A stretch of 64,000 bases of DNA from Clostridiales bacterium. Its GTDB lineage: Bacteria; Bacillota; Clostridia; Christensenellales; CAG-138. Below, one piece after another: positions 8,719-17,532 of this stretch; the stretch's first letter is position 1, and every line of letters starts with the position of its first letter. Below the pieces are notes generated by a model, which did no database searches, was not told where the DNA came from, and saw nothing but the letters and a program-made list of their open reading frames with translations. The stretch is from contig SFIR01000003.1 in NCBI GenBank assembly GCA_004556165.1, forward strand, positions 31,923-95,922, read 5' to 3'. The position numbers and the translations under genes are program-made.

Positions 8719-9699
8719 ATGACGTATACTGATTTCTTTTCAAAAATCGAATCAGGCACCCTTTCCGGCGCGTATCTTTTTCACGGAGATGAGGAATTCG
8801 TCAAGAATTCCGCATTGTCAAGCGCAAAGAAGATCGTTCCGGAGGAAACGAGCGATTTCAATATTACCATACTGACCGAACCAGGCGAGGATGACATCAT
8901 CAATACCTCCGAGACCCTTCCGCTGTTTGCGGATAAAAAACTCGTTATCTGCCATGGCATCTCTTCGACAGCGGATCCCGATAATCTTATCGAATACTTC
9001 TCTCGGATACCGGAATTCACCGTACTTATCATAGATATTAAGGGCGTCATGCAGGAAAAGAGCAAGCTCCTAAAGTATTTTAAATCAACGAACAGGGAAG
9101 TGCTGTTTTCGGAGCTGTCGGAAGGCGATGTGATAAAATGGTGCATGAAGACTGCCGTTAAAAATCAGGCTGCTCTTGACCGCAGCACGGCAAGAACCTT
9201 CGTAGGACTTGTCGGCACCGATATGACGAAAGTCAGCAATGAGCTTCAAAAGGCATGCGATATGGTCGGCCCGGGAGGAGTAATTACCCCGGAAATAATC
9301 TCAAAATGCACCGTAAGCAATGTTGAGGTAAGAATATTCGAAATGCTTGATTGCTTCACAAGCGGTAAAGTCCGGGACGGTATGGCGCTTCTAAGCATCC
9401 TTCTTGAAGATGAAAACGAAGCTCTCGGCATAGCATCCTTCCTTGAATCAAGGTTCAAACTCATGCTTGAGGGTAAAAGGCTAATGGAAGGCGGTCGCCT
9501 CAGCCCTGCGAGCGCCGCATCGAAAATGGAGGGCAGCAGATTTGCAAACGAAAAAGCATGCAAAGCAGCTCTGAAATACTCAATAAGCGACCTATCTAAG
9601 CTCGTTATGGAGCTGGCGGATGTCGGATACAGGATGATAAGCGGAGGAAATAAGGCATCGGTAATGATAAAAACCATAATGCTGAGCTTCAAATGGTGA
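8719..9699 (+). CDS. holA: DNA polymerase III subunit delta
   Basis: This 326-residue clamp-loader delta subunit opens with the family-typical TYTDFFSKIESGTLSGAYLF, followed by GDEEFV (the degenerate P-loop region of HolA). Its C-terminal helical domain contains SRFKLMLEGKRL. Delta opens the beta clamp during loading. ATG 8719 is chosen because GGAGCGAGAG precedes it; ATG 8695 adds eight unconserved residues. The comEC-holA-(rpsT convergent) arrangement is common in Firmicutes and supports the call. Confidence 0.9.
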   Translation: MTYTDFFSKIESGTLSGAYLFHGDEEFVKNSALSSAKKIVPEETSDFNITILTEPGEDDIINTSETLPLFADKKLVICHGISSTADPDNLIEYFSRIPEFTVLIIDIKGVMQEKSKLLKYFKSTNREVLFSELSEGDVIKWCMKTAVKNQAALDRSTARTFVGLVGTDMTKVSNELQKACDMVGPGGVITPEIISKCTVSNVEVRIFEMLDCFTSGKVRDGMALLSILLEDENEALGIASFLESRFKLMLEGKRLMEGGRLSPASAASKMEGSRFANEKACKAALKYSISDLSKLVMELADVGYRMISGGNKASVMIKTIMLSFKW

Positions 9700-9724
9700 G
9701 CATAATATGAATCGGCAAAAGAAA

Positions 9725-9746
9725 AAGACCGAAATGAATCGGTCTT
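9725..9746 (-). terminator. Terminator between holA and rpsT
   Basis: An 8-bp stem, AAGACCGA / TCGGTCTT, with a six-base loop. On the minus strand it is followed by a U-rich tract, so it should terminate rpsT. It may also act weakly on holA from the other side. Confidence 0.75.
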
Positions 9747-9779
9747 AATTTCTATCAAATACGGATCAATCGTTAAACC

Positions 9780-10040
9780 TTATTTGGCTGCAAGCTTTTT
9801 CGTAAGCTGAGCCTTTTTACGATTGGCTGCGTTCTTATGGATAACGCCCTTCGCTGCAGCTTTGTCAACCTTGCTGACTGCAACGGTATAATACTCGGTA
9901 ATAGCAGCCCGGTCATCAGACTCCAAAGCCTTGTCAAACTTCTTGATAGCGGTCTTGAGGTCGGAAGTGATCATGCGGTTACGCATGTTCTGAATCTTAG
10001 AGACCTTAACGCGCTTCATTGCTGACTTAATGTTTGCCAA
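9780..10040 (-). CDS. rpsT: 30S ribosomal protein bS20
   Basis: The 86-residue, lysine-rich protein opens MANIKSAMKRV and contains the characteristic NRMITSDLKTAIKKF and HKNAANRKKAQLTKKL stretches of S20, which binds 16S rRNA in the body of the 30S subunit. An AGGGAGGTG site precedes the ATG. It converges on holA and diverges from gpr, its classical neighbour in spore formers. Confidence 0.97.
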   Translation of the reverse strand: MANIKSAMKRVKVSKIQNMRNRMITSDLKTAIKKFDKALESDDRAAITEYYTVAVSKVDKAAAKGVIHKNAANRKKAQLTKKLAAK

Positions 10041-10182
10041 ATCGGTTCACCTCCCTTTAAGTTCTCGAACAAAGTCGATTATAACATAACGGAAAAATAT
10101 TTGCAAGGGCTTTTTTCCGATAAATGAAGCAAATTCAAATATATTTCAAGCGAATAACTCCTCTTGCATGAAATAAAGCTAT

Positions 10183-10212
10183 TGATTACATCCATCGGCT
10201 TCGGACATAATA
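10183..10212 (+). promoter_or_regulatory. Candidate forespore (sigma-F/sigma-G type) promoter of gpr
   Basis: TGATTA (10183-10188), a 17-base spacer and CATAATA (10206-10212) fit the forespore pattern, in which the -10 box is CATNNTA. The predicted start near 10219 leaves a short leader to the gpr ribosome binding site at 10234. No sigma-A promoter is obvious here, and gpr is known to be forespore-expressed in Bacillus. Confidence 0.55.
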
Positions 10213-10244
10213 ATGATGTGAGATTATTATATCGGGAGGAGCAA

Positions 10245-11162
10245 ATGGGAATTTATACCGACCTCGCAGCGGAAGCACGGGAAATGAATCCGGATATGAC
10301 CGGTATTGAGGAAGAGGAATCGCAGGAGGGCGAAGTCTTAATCAAACGCATACGCATCACAAGCGAGGAAGCAGCATCGCGTCTCGGCAAAAAGCAGGGA
10401 ATGTACATCACTCTCGATGCGCCGGAGCTTGAAACAAGATCGCCGGAGCTTTTTGCTTCCGTTGCCGGTCTGATAGGAAAAGAAATAAACAGACTGCTCG
10501 ATTGGGATATGAGTTCTGCAACGGTACTCGTCGTCGGGCTTGGAAACAGCGGAATTACGCCCGATTCTCTCGGCCCCGAGGTAGTAAACAGGATACATAT
10601 CACGAGGCATATAAAAAAATACATGCCCGAAGCCTTTGCTTCGCCGACTGCGAGCGTATGCGCGATCGCGCCGGGAGTCCTCGGAATAACAGGTGTCGAA
10701 ACGATGGATGTAGTAAAGGGAGTTGTGGATGCAGTACACCCCGATGCCGTAATAGCGGTTGATGCGCTCGCCTCAAGACGCGCTTCTCGCATAAGCTGCA
10801 CCGTACAGCTTTCGGATACCGGCATAAGTCCCGGTTCGGGAGTGGGAAACACGCGCTCGGAGCTTAGCCATGACAGCCTCGGAGTACCGGTTATCGCGAT
10901 TGGAGTTCCGCTCGTAGTGTATGCAAGCACCATCACATGGGAGGTTCTAAATATCATTTCCGAAGAAGAAAACCTTGATCTTACCGATGATAGATTGAGA
11001 ACCATCAACGAAAAGCTGATAAGCAGACAGTCCGGGGATATGATCGTTACTCCTAAGGATATTGACACCATCGTATCCGATATGTCAGGGGTAGTTGCGG
11101 ACGGAATAAATCTCGCGCTTTTCGGAGAACAGACGCATGAGATAGGTTCGCTCCTCGCTTAG
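10245..11162 (+). CDS. gpr: Germination protease (GPR endopeptidase)
   Basis: The 305-residue aspartic-type protease is made as a zymogen in the forespore and degrades small acid-soluble spore proteins on germination. It opens MGIYTDLAAEAREMNPDM, the propeptide signature, and carries the conserved VVGLGNSGITPDSLGP core. ATG 10245 follows GGGAGGAG. It is somewhat shorter than Bacillus GPR, mainly in the central and C-terminal parts, as is common in Clostridia. Its presence indicates a spore-forming lineage. Confidence 0.93.
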   Translation: MGIYTDLAAEAREMNPDMTGIEEEESQEGEVLIKRIRITSEEAASRLGKKQGMYITLDAPELETRSPELFASVAGLIGKEINRLLDWDMSSATVLVVGLGNSGITPDSLGPEVVNRIHITRHIKKYMPEAFASPTASVCAIAPGVLGITGVETMDVVKGVVDAVHPDAVIAVDALASRRASRISCTVQLSDTGISPGSGVGNTRSELSHDSLGVPVIAIGVPLVVYASTITWEVLNIISEEENLDLTDDRLRTINEKLISRQSGDMIVTPKDIDTIVSDMSGVVADGINLALFGEQTHEIGSLLA

Positions 11163-11221
11163 ATAATGCATAGGTCAGTTTGAAGAGAAATAAAAATCAG
11201 CTTTGGCAGCGGAATCAAAGA

Positions 11222-11252
11222 GCCGCATCATAAAAAAGAATTATGATGCGGC
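11222..11252. terminator. Convergent-gene hairpin between gpr and the DUF3795 gene
   Basis: A perfect 12-bp stem, GCCGCATCATAA / TTATGATGCGGC, with a seven-base loop, placed between two converging genes. There is no clear U-tract on either side, so it may rely on protein factors or act mainly as a 3' stabiliser. Confidence 0.5.
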
Positions 11253-11272
11253 CCTATTCGTTAGAATATTGT

Positions 11273-11725
11273 TTATCTTCTCCTGTACTCTATTAGCTGA
11301 GGATCGGAACCGTTCTCGCCGTATTCACATACGAGCAAAAAGCCCATACCGGCGGCTAAACCAAAGCACCTTGCTGCGCTTCCGTCATTATACAGGCATT
11401 CCGCCTGCGTCCCGAGATAGATATCGTTATCATCGAGCAGCTTGAGTTTGCTGCCGCTCGGCATTGGGTATGCCATGTTTACAAAAGCGCCGTTGAGCGG
11501 ATAAAGCTCGGTAATCTCCGGCATACCGTCAATATGAAGCTCGTTGAATTCGTTTATCAGCTGCTTCTTGAAAGCATTATAGCTCTCCATGCCCCCGTTT
11601 TTTATGTACTCGGAGATAAAGCATTTCTTCCCGAAAGGGCAGCAGCCGGAGCCCTCGCAGCCCTTGCAGGCCGCATTTTTGAACAGATCGCAGCTTCCGC
11701 AATCCGCACCGCAGATAGATTTCAT
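11273..11725 (-). CDS. DUF3795 domain protein (cysteine-rich)
   Basis: This 150-residue protein opens MKSICGADCGSCDLFKNAAC and has eight cysteines in its first 45 residues, with GCEGSGCCPFGKKC following. That pattern is characteristic of DUF3795, a family presumed to bind metal or an iron-sulfur cluster but without a defined role. The C-terminal two thirds has no recognisable motif. It converges on gpr and is separated by 21 bases from the Ntn-hydrolase gene upstream on the same strand, so the two may be cotranscribed. Confidence 0.7.
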   Translation of the reverse strand: MKSICGADCGSCDLFKNAACKGCEGSGCCPFGKKCFISEYIKNGGMESYNAFKKQLINEFNELHIDGMPEITELYPLNGAFVNMAYPMPSGSKLKLLDDNDIYLGTQAECLYNDGSAARCFGLAAGMGFLLVCEYGENGSDPQLIEYRRR

Positions 11726-11746
11726 AGTTCAATATTCCTTTCTTAA

Positions 11747-12439
11747 TTATATTCCGAATTGTTGTTTGCTGATATTGTGCCACTGCCGATTCTCGCACCA
11801 ATAGGCAGCATTCTCTTTTGCATCATAAACTATTGATACGACTGTGGGGCATACCTGCTGAGAAACTGCCTTCAGCACTTCAAAACCATCGTCAACATCG
11901 AAATCATCGCCACTTTCATCAAGCAGCCTTACTGCCGTATCATACCTGTCGGCGCCCGACCATGGATGCTCGTCATGCCTTTCCTTCCAGGGAGAAAAAT
12001 TCGTCATTACGCTGTATTTGGGTTTAGCGAGGTATTCACAGCCCTGCCCGGGCGTATGCCTGAGAACATTTCCGAATCTGTCGGAAATCTGCATCTGAAA
12101 TGTGCATTCGGGCAGGCTGCATATCGCTCCGCTTTCGGCTAAAACCCGGATTTCTTCGAAGCTCCTTTTTTGCAGCAGCAGGTCAATATCAGCCGTAAGA
12201 ACACTGATTTGTTCAGGGCATGTTCGTTCGCTTCTTGCGTCATAAGGCCAGCATGTAGGCATACCGACAAAATCACCCCTGTCGTTGACTCCGAAAAGCG
12301 GCAGCCAGCCGTTGCCGTCGTCCCAAATCTCAATGAAAACATGCTTTGAATCGGCATTGATGCGATGCTTCATTCCGAGCAAATCAAGGTTAAAGCCGAC
12401 CATGGTTTTCTTTCCGTTTCTTACAAAGCTTGTACACAT
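11747..12439 (-). CDS. Ntn-hydrolase of the choloylglycine hydrolase / linear amide C-N hydrolase type
   Basis: The 230-residue protein begins MCTSF, so Cys2 would be exposed as the N-terminal nucleophile after methionine removal. GFNLDLLG and a central SVMTNFSPW resemble linear amide C-N hydrolases and penicillin/bile-acid amidases. It is shorter than bile salt hydrolases (about 320 residues), so the substrate is probably a different amide. No signal peptide is seen. The substrate cannot be read from the sequence. Confidence 0.6.
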   Translation of the reverse strand: MCTSFVRNGKKTMVGFNLDLLGMKHRINADSKHVFIEIWDDGNGWLPLFGVNDRGDFVGMPTCWPYDARSERTCPEQISVLTADIDLLLQKRSFEEIRVLAESGAICSLPECTFQMQISDRFGNVLRHTPGQGCEYLAKPKYSVMTNFSPWKERHDEHPWSGADRYDTAVRLLDESGDDFDVDDGFEVLKAVSQQVCPTVVSIVYDAKENAAYWCENRQWHNISKQQFGI

Positions 12440-12664
12440 ACGGTTTCTATTCCTTTACTTACTGTTTACACGTCCGCAAGGTCAAGAGCAGCAGAAATCA
12501 TCTCTTCACGCGTATATTTGGGCTTTGGGGCATGTAATGCATCTGACTATTTATATAAATCTGATGTTATGCAACAAACGATGTGCAGCGTTCGGTTATT
12601 ATACACGCGGCAAATACAGCTGTCAACAACAGTTTGATATATGATTCTGCGCTCTTGATTGCAT

Positions 12665-12701
12665 ATTAAAAGCAGGAAGCCCCGCAATCGAAGCTCCCTG
12701 C
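12665..12701 (-). terminator. Terminator after pckA
   Basis: Arms GCAGGGAGC (12693-12701) and GCTTCCTGC (12672-12680) pair with one internal mismatch, and a short U-rich tract (12667-12671) follows on the minus strand. The rest of the 12440-12746 gap shows no gene, repeat or recognisable RNA; it is simply AT-rich leader for the Ntn-hydrolase gene. Confidence 0.7.
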
Positions 12702-12746
12702 ATGTTAATCATATTTGCGGCTATCCCTTTTGCGGAATAATCATTT

Positions 12747-14321
12747 TTATTCGGCCTTGGGACCTGCATTTATGATGCTCTCGGGCATATTGGTGTACTT
12801 CTTGAAGTTCTTTACAAACATGCCTGCAAGCTGCTTGGCCTGCACATCGTAGGCCTCTTTATCGGCCCATACGGCACGGGGGTTGAGAACCTCATCGGGC
12901 ACATTGGGGCAGGTCTTGGGAACATAAACGTTGAAGATGGGGTGAAGCTCATATTCGACGTCGTTGAGCGCGCCCTCAAGAGCAGCGGTAACCATTGCAC
13001 GGGTGTACTTGATCTTCATGCGGCTTCCGACGCCGTAGGGACCTCCGGTCCAGCCGGTATTGATGAGGAATACGTTTGCGCCGTATTCATCGATCTTCTT
13101 GCCGAGCATCTCGGCATAGATGGAGGGATGCATGGGGAGGAAGGGTGCGCCGAAGCAGGTGGAGAAGGTCGCCTGAGGCTCCTTGATGCCGCGCTCCGTA
13201 CCGGCGAGCTTGCTGGTATAGCCGGATACGAAATGGTACTTCGCCATATCCTTGGTGAGCTTGGAGATGGGGGGCAGTACGCCGAAAGCGTCAGCGGTGA
13301 GGAAGATGACGGTCTTGGGATGTCCGCCCTTGCCGGGGATGACGCAGTTGGGGATGTATTCAACGGGGTATGCGGTACGGGTATTCTCCGTCAGAGAACC
13401 GTCGTTGAAGTCGAGAACACGGCTGTCCTCATCCATAATGACGTTCTCAACGAGGGAACCGAAGCGTATAGCATTCCAGATCTCGGGCTCATTCTCCTTG
13501 GAGAGGTTGATGCACTTGGCATAGCAGCCGCCCTCAAAATTGAACACGCCGTTATCGGACCAGCCGTGCTCGTCATCACCGATGAGCCAGCGGTTGGGAT
13601 CTGCGGAAAGGGTCGTCTTACCGGTACCGCTGAGGCCGAAGAACAGAGCGGAGTTGCCGTCGCTGCCGATATTTGCAGAGCAGTGCATGGGGAAAACTCC
13701 GCGCTGGGGCATGAGGAAATTCATAACGGAGAACATGCCCTTCTTGATCTCGCCGGAGTACATGGAGCAGGCAACGGTCACGCGGTTTTTCTCGAAATCG
13801 AGAATGATAGCTGCTTCGCTGTTCACGCCGTCACGGTCGGGATCGCACTTGAACCCGGGAGTCGCAAGAACGGTGAACTTCGGTTCAAAGCTCTCAAGCT
13901 CGGCCTTGGAAGGACGGACGAAAGCCTGGGTCGCGAAGAGCGCGCTTGCCGCGTTTTCACATACGACCCTGATGGGGAGAGCATACTCGCTGTCAGCACC
14001 GACGAAACCGTCAACAATGAAGAGCTCGCGGTTCTGCATGTAAGCGCACATCTTATCGTAAATTTTGTCCGCTTTTTCACGGCTGATCGGAACATTGACG
14101 CTGCCCCAATCAATCATATCATGGACATTGGGGGTGTCAACGATAAAGCGGTCATTGGGGGACCTGCCGGTGTACTTGCCGGTGTTGATCACGAGCGCAC
14201 CGGTGTTGTTGAGCTTACCCTCTTTCCTTTCAAGCGCATGCTCGACGAGCGCTGCGGGCGAAAGGTTGCGATAGATGGCTTTCGGGCTGAGAATGCCCAT
14301 TGCTTCAATGTAGGCTTTCAT
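12747..14321 (-). CDS. pckA: Phosphoenolpyruvate carboxykinase (ATP)
   Basis: The 524-residue enzyme interconverts oxaloacetate plus ATP with PEP plus CO2. The P-loop GLSGTGKTTLSADPNR and the following GDDEHGW kinase motif are intact, as is the N-terminal TGRSPNDRFIVDTP. The length is normal for the ATP-dependent family. In a fermenter that also cleaves citrate (citDEF at 35757-38479), it could run either gluconeogenically or toward ATP formation. It has its own terminator and a GAAAGGATAA site before the ATG. Confidence 0.97.
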   Translation of the reverse strand: MKAYIEAMGILSPKAIYRNLSPAALVEHALERKEGKLNNTGALVINTGKYTGRSPNDRFIVDTPNVHDMIDWGSVNVPISREKADKIYDKMCAYMQNRELFIVDGFVGADSEYALPIRVVCENAASALFATQAFVRPSKAELESFEPKFTVLATPGFKCDPDRDGVNSEAAIILDFEKNRVTVACSMYSGEIKKGMFSVMNFLMPQRGVFPMHCSANIGSDGNSALFFGLSGTGKTTLSADPNRWLIGDDEHGWSDNGVFNFEGGCYAKCINLSKENEPEIWNAIRFGSLVENVIMDEDSRVLDFNDGSLTENTRTAYPVEYIPNCVIPGKGGHPKTVIFLTADAFGVLPPISKLTKDMAKYHFVSGYTSKLAGTERGIKEPQATFSTCFGAPFLPMHPSIYAEMLGKKIDEYGANVFLINTGWTGGPYGVGSRMKIKYTRAMVTAALEGALNDVEYELHPIFNVYVPKTCPNVPDEVLNPRAVWADKEAYDVQAKQLAGMFVKNFKKYTNMPESIINAGPKAE

Positions 14322-14403
14322 TTTATTATCCTTTCATCTGGGGGAACTGCCCCAATTTAAGTTTCGTTTTTATGTTCTTCTTTTTCGAACAAAAAGATTC
14401 GGT

Positions 14404-15261
14404 TTATTTTCGAATAAACAGGATACCGAGCGTACGAGGGCCGCAGTGGCTTGCAACGGTGCAGCCTGCGGTGGTTCGCCTTATCTCAACGAAATCGGCA
14501 TACTCCTTTACAAGGCTTTCCACTTCGTTCACGATCTCTTCGGGAGTGGAGGTGCAGGTGATAAAAATACGCTTAAATCGGATGTCTTCTCGCCCCTCAA
14601 GCCTGTCCTTGATATATGAACGCAGGCAGCGCTCCCATGAACCGCGGTATTTCTTAACGACCTTCATTTTGCCGTCAATGACCTCGATGCTGGGGTGGAG
14701 CTGAAGAAGGTTTGCGCCGAGCGCAGCGACCGCAGAACAGCGCCCGCCCTTGACCATGTAATCAAGGCCGTCAAGAACAAAGCTCGTTTCAACCTTGGGT
14801 ACGATCTCTTCATCAAGGTACTTTTTGATCTCCGCACCGGATTTCCCTTTATCCGCCATATCGCATGCTTCGAGCACAACATGACCGATACCGGTGGACA
14901 GGTTGCGCGAATCGACGACATAGACATTGCCGACATGCTCGGCTGCGGTGCAGGCATTGTTATAGCTTGAGGAAAAATCGGAGCTGATTGCGATATGCAC
15001 GACCTCGGAGCCATCCTTTGTAAGCTCTGTAAACATCTCTTCAAGCCTTGATACATCGGGCGCAGCTGTCTTGGGGAGAGTCTTCAGGTCGGCACAGCGC
15101 TCCAAAAGACTCGTCATCGTTATATCAACCCCGTCACGAAATTCCTCATCCCCTATCCTGACAAAAAGGGGAATGACGCTGATTCCGCGCTCTGCGTAAA
15201 TGTTTGTACCATTCACTTCATTAAGAAGATCTGCGGTACTTTCGCATGAAATTTTGACCAT
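14404..15261 (-). CDS. DegV family fatty-acid-binding protein
   Basis: The 285-residue protein shows DegV features: an N-terminal STADL motif, KTAAPDVSRLEEMF with the loop that contacts the lipid, SSDFSSSYNNA, and RNLSTGIGHV in the middle. DegV/FakB proteins bind a fatty acid and, in species with FakA, present it for phosphorylation; fakA is not in this window. It lies 82 bases upstream of pckA with no strong terminator between, so readthrough is possible. Confidence 0.88.
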   Translation of the reverse strand: MVKISCESTADLLNEVNGTNIYAERGISVIPLFVRIGDEEFRDGVDITMTSLLERCADLKTLPKTAAPDVSRLEEMFTELTKDGSEVVHIAISSDFSSSYNNACTAAEHVGNVYVVDSRNLSTGIGHVVLEACDMADKGKSGAEIKKYLDEEIVPKVETSFVLDGLDYMVKGGRCSAVAALGANLLQLHPSIEVIDGKMKVVKKYRGSWERCLRSYIKDRLEGREDIRFKRIFITCTSTPEEIVNEVESLVKEYADFVEIRRTTAGCTVASHCGPRTLGILFIRK

Positions 15262-15389
15262 AGTTTATAACTCCTGATAAAATGTGCGGCAGCCGCTGTG
15301 ATAATATCAGTGACTACCATATAAAATCAGTTCATTTTAACACATGATACAAAAAAAGTAAAGTTATTTCCGATAAAACATCAAATATA

Positions 15390-15851
15390 TCAATCTGAAA
15401 AATCAAGGGGAGCGTTTACCGGAAGGACCTCGTCACTTTCTGTTATTTGAATGAACGCAAATTCAACCTCTTCATTGATAACGAATACGGTAAGGATATG
15501 CTCGTCATCGAGCTGCGCAAGGAGCAGGTATAGCTCGCCCTCCCGAAGCATATCGGATGGGAAACCGCATTCGAGCGAAGCCGCCAGAGCGTCGGTCATA
15601 TCAATTCCTTCCATGACGGAAGAAATCGAAGCATGCTTTTTGTAGACCTGCTGACTGAGTTCATCCGCATTGACGGTACATCCATGTGCTTTAAGTTCTC
15701 TTACGATACGGCCGGAAAGGCTGTCGGCTGTTACGATAATGCGAAGGACAACGGCAATAACGATGAGAACGAGCGCACAGATCAAAAGCGCTGTGCGTGT
15801 CGAAGAAGTCATGCGTTTTCCTTTTTCGTTGTCATCACGAAACAGTTTCAT
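15390..15851 (-). CDS. Uncharacterised single-pass membrane protein after the ECF module
   Basis: I do not recognise this 153-residue protein. It has a short basic N-terminus, one transmembrane helix at about residues 22-41, and a soluble acidic domain, so it is probably anchored with the domain outside. GGAGG lies five bases before ATG 15851. It begins 18 bases after ecfT, so it looks like the last gene of the ecfA1-ecfA2-ecfT operon. It does not resemble a substrate-binding S component, which would have six membrane segments. Confidence 0.55.
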   Translation of the reverse strand: MKLFRDDNEKGKRMTSSTRTALLICALVLIVIAVVLRIIVTADSLSGRIVRELKAHGCTVNADELSQQVYKKHASISSVMEGIDMTDALAASLECGFPSDMLREGELYLLLAQLDDEHILTVFVINEEVEFAFIQITESDEVLPVNAPLDFSD

Positions 15852-15869
15852 TATGCCTCCGTCCGGGTA

Positions 15870-16688
15870 TTAAAGGAAGAGTACAAGCAGATATTTCTGC
15901 ACCAGTACGACAGCAGCGATAAGGGCTGCCGTAACGAGTGCGGCAACAAGATCACTGATGTGGAATCTCAGCACGCGCATCTTAGTCCTGCCTTCGCCGC
16001 CGTGATAGCAGCGGCTCTCCATCGCCATTGCAAGCTCGTTCGCGTGGCGGAAGGAGTTGACGATGAGAGGGATCAGAATGGGCAGCATGGCTTTGGCTCT
16101 TTTGAAAACGTTGCCGCTTTCAAAATCCGCACCCCTTGCAAGCTGTGCTTTTTTTATCTTGTCAGCCTCCTCAACAAGGGTGGGTATGAACCTCAGCGCT
16201 ATGGTCATCATCATTGCAAGCTCATGAGCGGGGAATTTGACGATTTTAAGGGGACTCAGTATCTTTTCAAGGCCGTCGGTCAGCGCTATCGGGGTCGTCG
16301 TAAGCGTTAAGAGACTTGTTCCCACGACAAGAAAAGCAAGGCGAAGCACGACAAAAAATGCATTGTACAGCCCTTCGTCGTATATCTTGATTATCCACCA
16401 TGAAAAGAGGAGTTCGCCCTTCCTAACGAGCAGAAGGTTGAAAAAGAACATGAAAGGCAGGATTATCCGCATCGGCTTCAGTGCTTTTACGAGATAGCGA
16501 ATGGGTATCTTTGCCGCAAGCGTTACGGAAACAAGGAAGATTGCAACCAAAACGAATGAAGCCATATCCTTTACAAGAAAGATGGCAACGATGTATGCGA
16601 CCATCAGAGCGAGCTTCGTTCTCGGATCGAGCCTATGTACAACGGAGTCTCCGGGGAGGTACTGGCCGAGTGTGATATCGTTAAACAT
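15870..16688 (-). CDS. ecfT: Energy-coupling factor transporter transmembrane protein EcfT
   Basis: The 272-residue membrane protein opens MFNDITLGQYLPGDSVVHRL, typical of EcfT. It contains the two coupling-helix motifs that grip the ATPases (ARGADFESG and a preceding Ala-Arg-Gly region). EcfT links the EcfA ATPases to exchangeable vitamin-binding S components. ATG 16688 overlaps the end of ecfA2 by eight bases, with GAGGAGG upstream. No S component is in this operon, so it is probably the shared group II module; a candidate S component lies at 48489. Confidence 0.93.
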   Translation of the reverse strand: MFNDITLGQYLPGDSVVHRLDPRTKLALMVAYIVAIFLVKDMASFVLVAIFLVSVTLAAKIPIRYLVKALKPMRIILPFMFFFNLLLVRKGELLFSWWIIKIYDEGLYNAFFVVLRLAFLVVGTSLLTLTTTPIALTDGLEKILSPLKIVKFPAHELAMMMTIALRFIPTLVEEADKIKKAQLARGADFESGNVFKRAKAMLPILIPLIVNSFRHANELAMAMESRCYHGGEGRTKMRVLRFHISDLVAALVTAALIAAVVLVQKYLLVLFL

Positions 16689-17532
16689 TCCGCACTGCCT
16701 CCTCGAACCATGATATGAAGCTTTCTTCTGTATAAATGCTCTCGGGCACATCAACTCCGCGTTCACGCATGAGAGCGGCGAGCATCATGGGCTTTGGCAC
16801 ATCAAGACCTATCTCGGAAAGCGCTTCCGCATGCGCAAAAACCTCATCGGGCGTACCGATCTGCTTTACTTCACCGTTATTCAGCACGATAATCCTCTCG
16901 GCGGATTTTGCTATATCATCCATCGAATGGCTGACCATGATGACGGCGCAGCCAAGCTCGCTGCGAAGCGAATCAATAAGAGCAAGAATGTCACGCCTTC
17001 CGCCGGGGTCAAGACCTGCCATGGGCTCGTCGAGCACAAGGTATTTGGGCTTCATGGCAATAATGCCTGCGAGTGCAGCACGGCGTTTTTGACCGCCGGA
17101 AAGCTCAAATGGAGATTTTTCGCCTATTTCATCGGGATCAAGCCCAACGAGGTGCAGGGCTTCCCTGCTCCGAGCCGTAATCTCTTCCTCACTGAGGCTG
17201 AGATTGCGAGGACCGAAGGATACGTCGGAGAGCACGGTGCTGTCAAAGAGCTGGTAATCGGGGTACTGGAATACCATTCCGATCAGGGCTCTGCCCTTAA
17301 CGCGCTGCTTTTTATCGTTCATGTCATAGCCGTCCACGATGACTCTGCCGCTCGTTGGGTGCATAAGCCCGTTGAGCTGCTGAATCAGGGTCGATTTGCC
17401 GCTTCCGGTATGACCTATAATGCCGACAAACTCACCGTCATTAACGGTGAAGCTGACATTCCTGAGCGCATTAAAGGCGCTCGAGGTATTCTGCATATAT
17501 GTATAACTCAGTTCTTCAACAACAATGGACAT
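16681..17532 (-). CDS. ecfA2: Energy-coupling factor transporter ATPase, second subunit
   Basis: This 283-residue ABC ATPase has Walker A GHTGSGKSTLIQ, the Q-loop QYPDYQLF, the signature LSGGQKRR, Walker B YLVLDEPMAGLD and a switch histidine in MVSHSMDD. The longer, GlnA2-type C-terminus and the second position in the operon fit EcfA2 (EcfA'). It overlaps ecfA1 by 25 bases and ecfT by eight, indicating coupled translation of the ATPase pair and membrane subunit. Confidence 0.93.
   Translation of the reverse strand: MSIVVEELSYTYMQNTSSAFNALRNVSFTVNDGEFVGIIGHTGSGKSTLIQQLNGLMHPTSGRVIVDGYDMNDKKQRVKGRALIGMVFQYPDYQLFDSTVLSDVSFGPRNLSLSEEEITARSREALHLVGLDPDEIGEKSPFELSGGQKRRAALAGIIAMKPKYLVLDEPMAGLDPGGRRDILALIDSLRSELGCAVIMVSHSMDDIAKSAERIIVLNNGEVKQIGTPDEVFAHAEALSEIGLDVPKPMMLAALMRERGVDVPESIYTEESFISWFEEAVRNV

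Noticed and set aside
12942..14360. Long open frame on the plus strand (472 codons) opposite pckA
   Set aside because: It is the antisense shadow of a well-conserved enzyme gene; no ribosome binding site, no recognisable protein, and the composition follows pckA codon bias.
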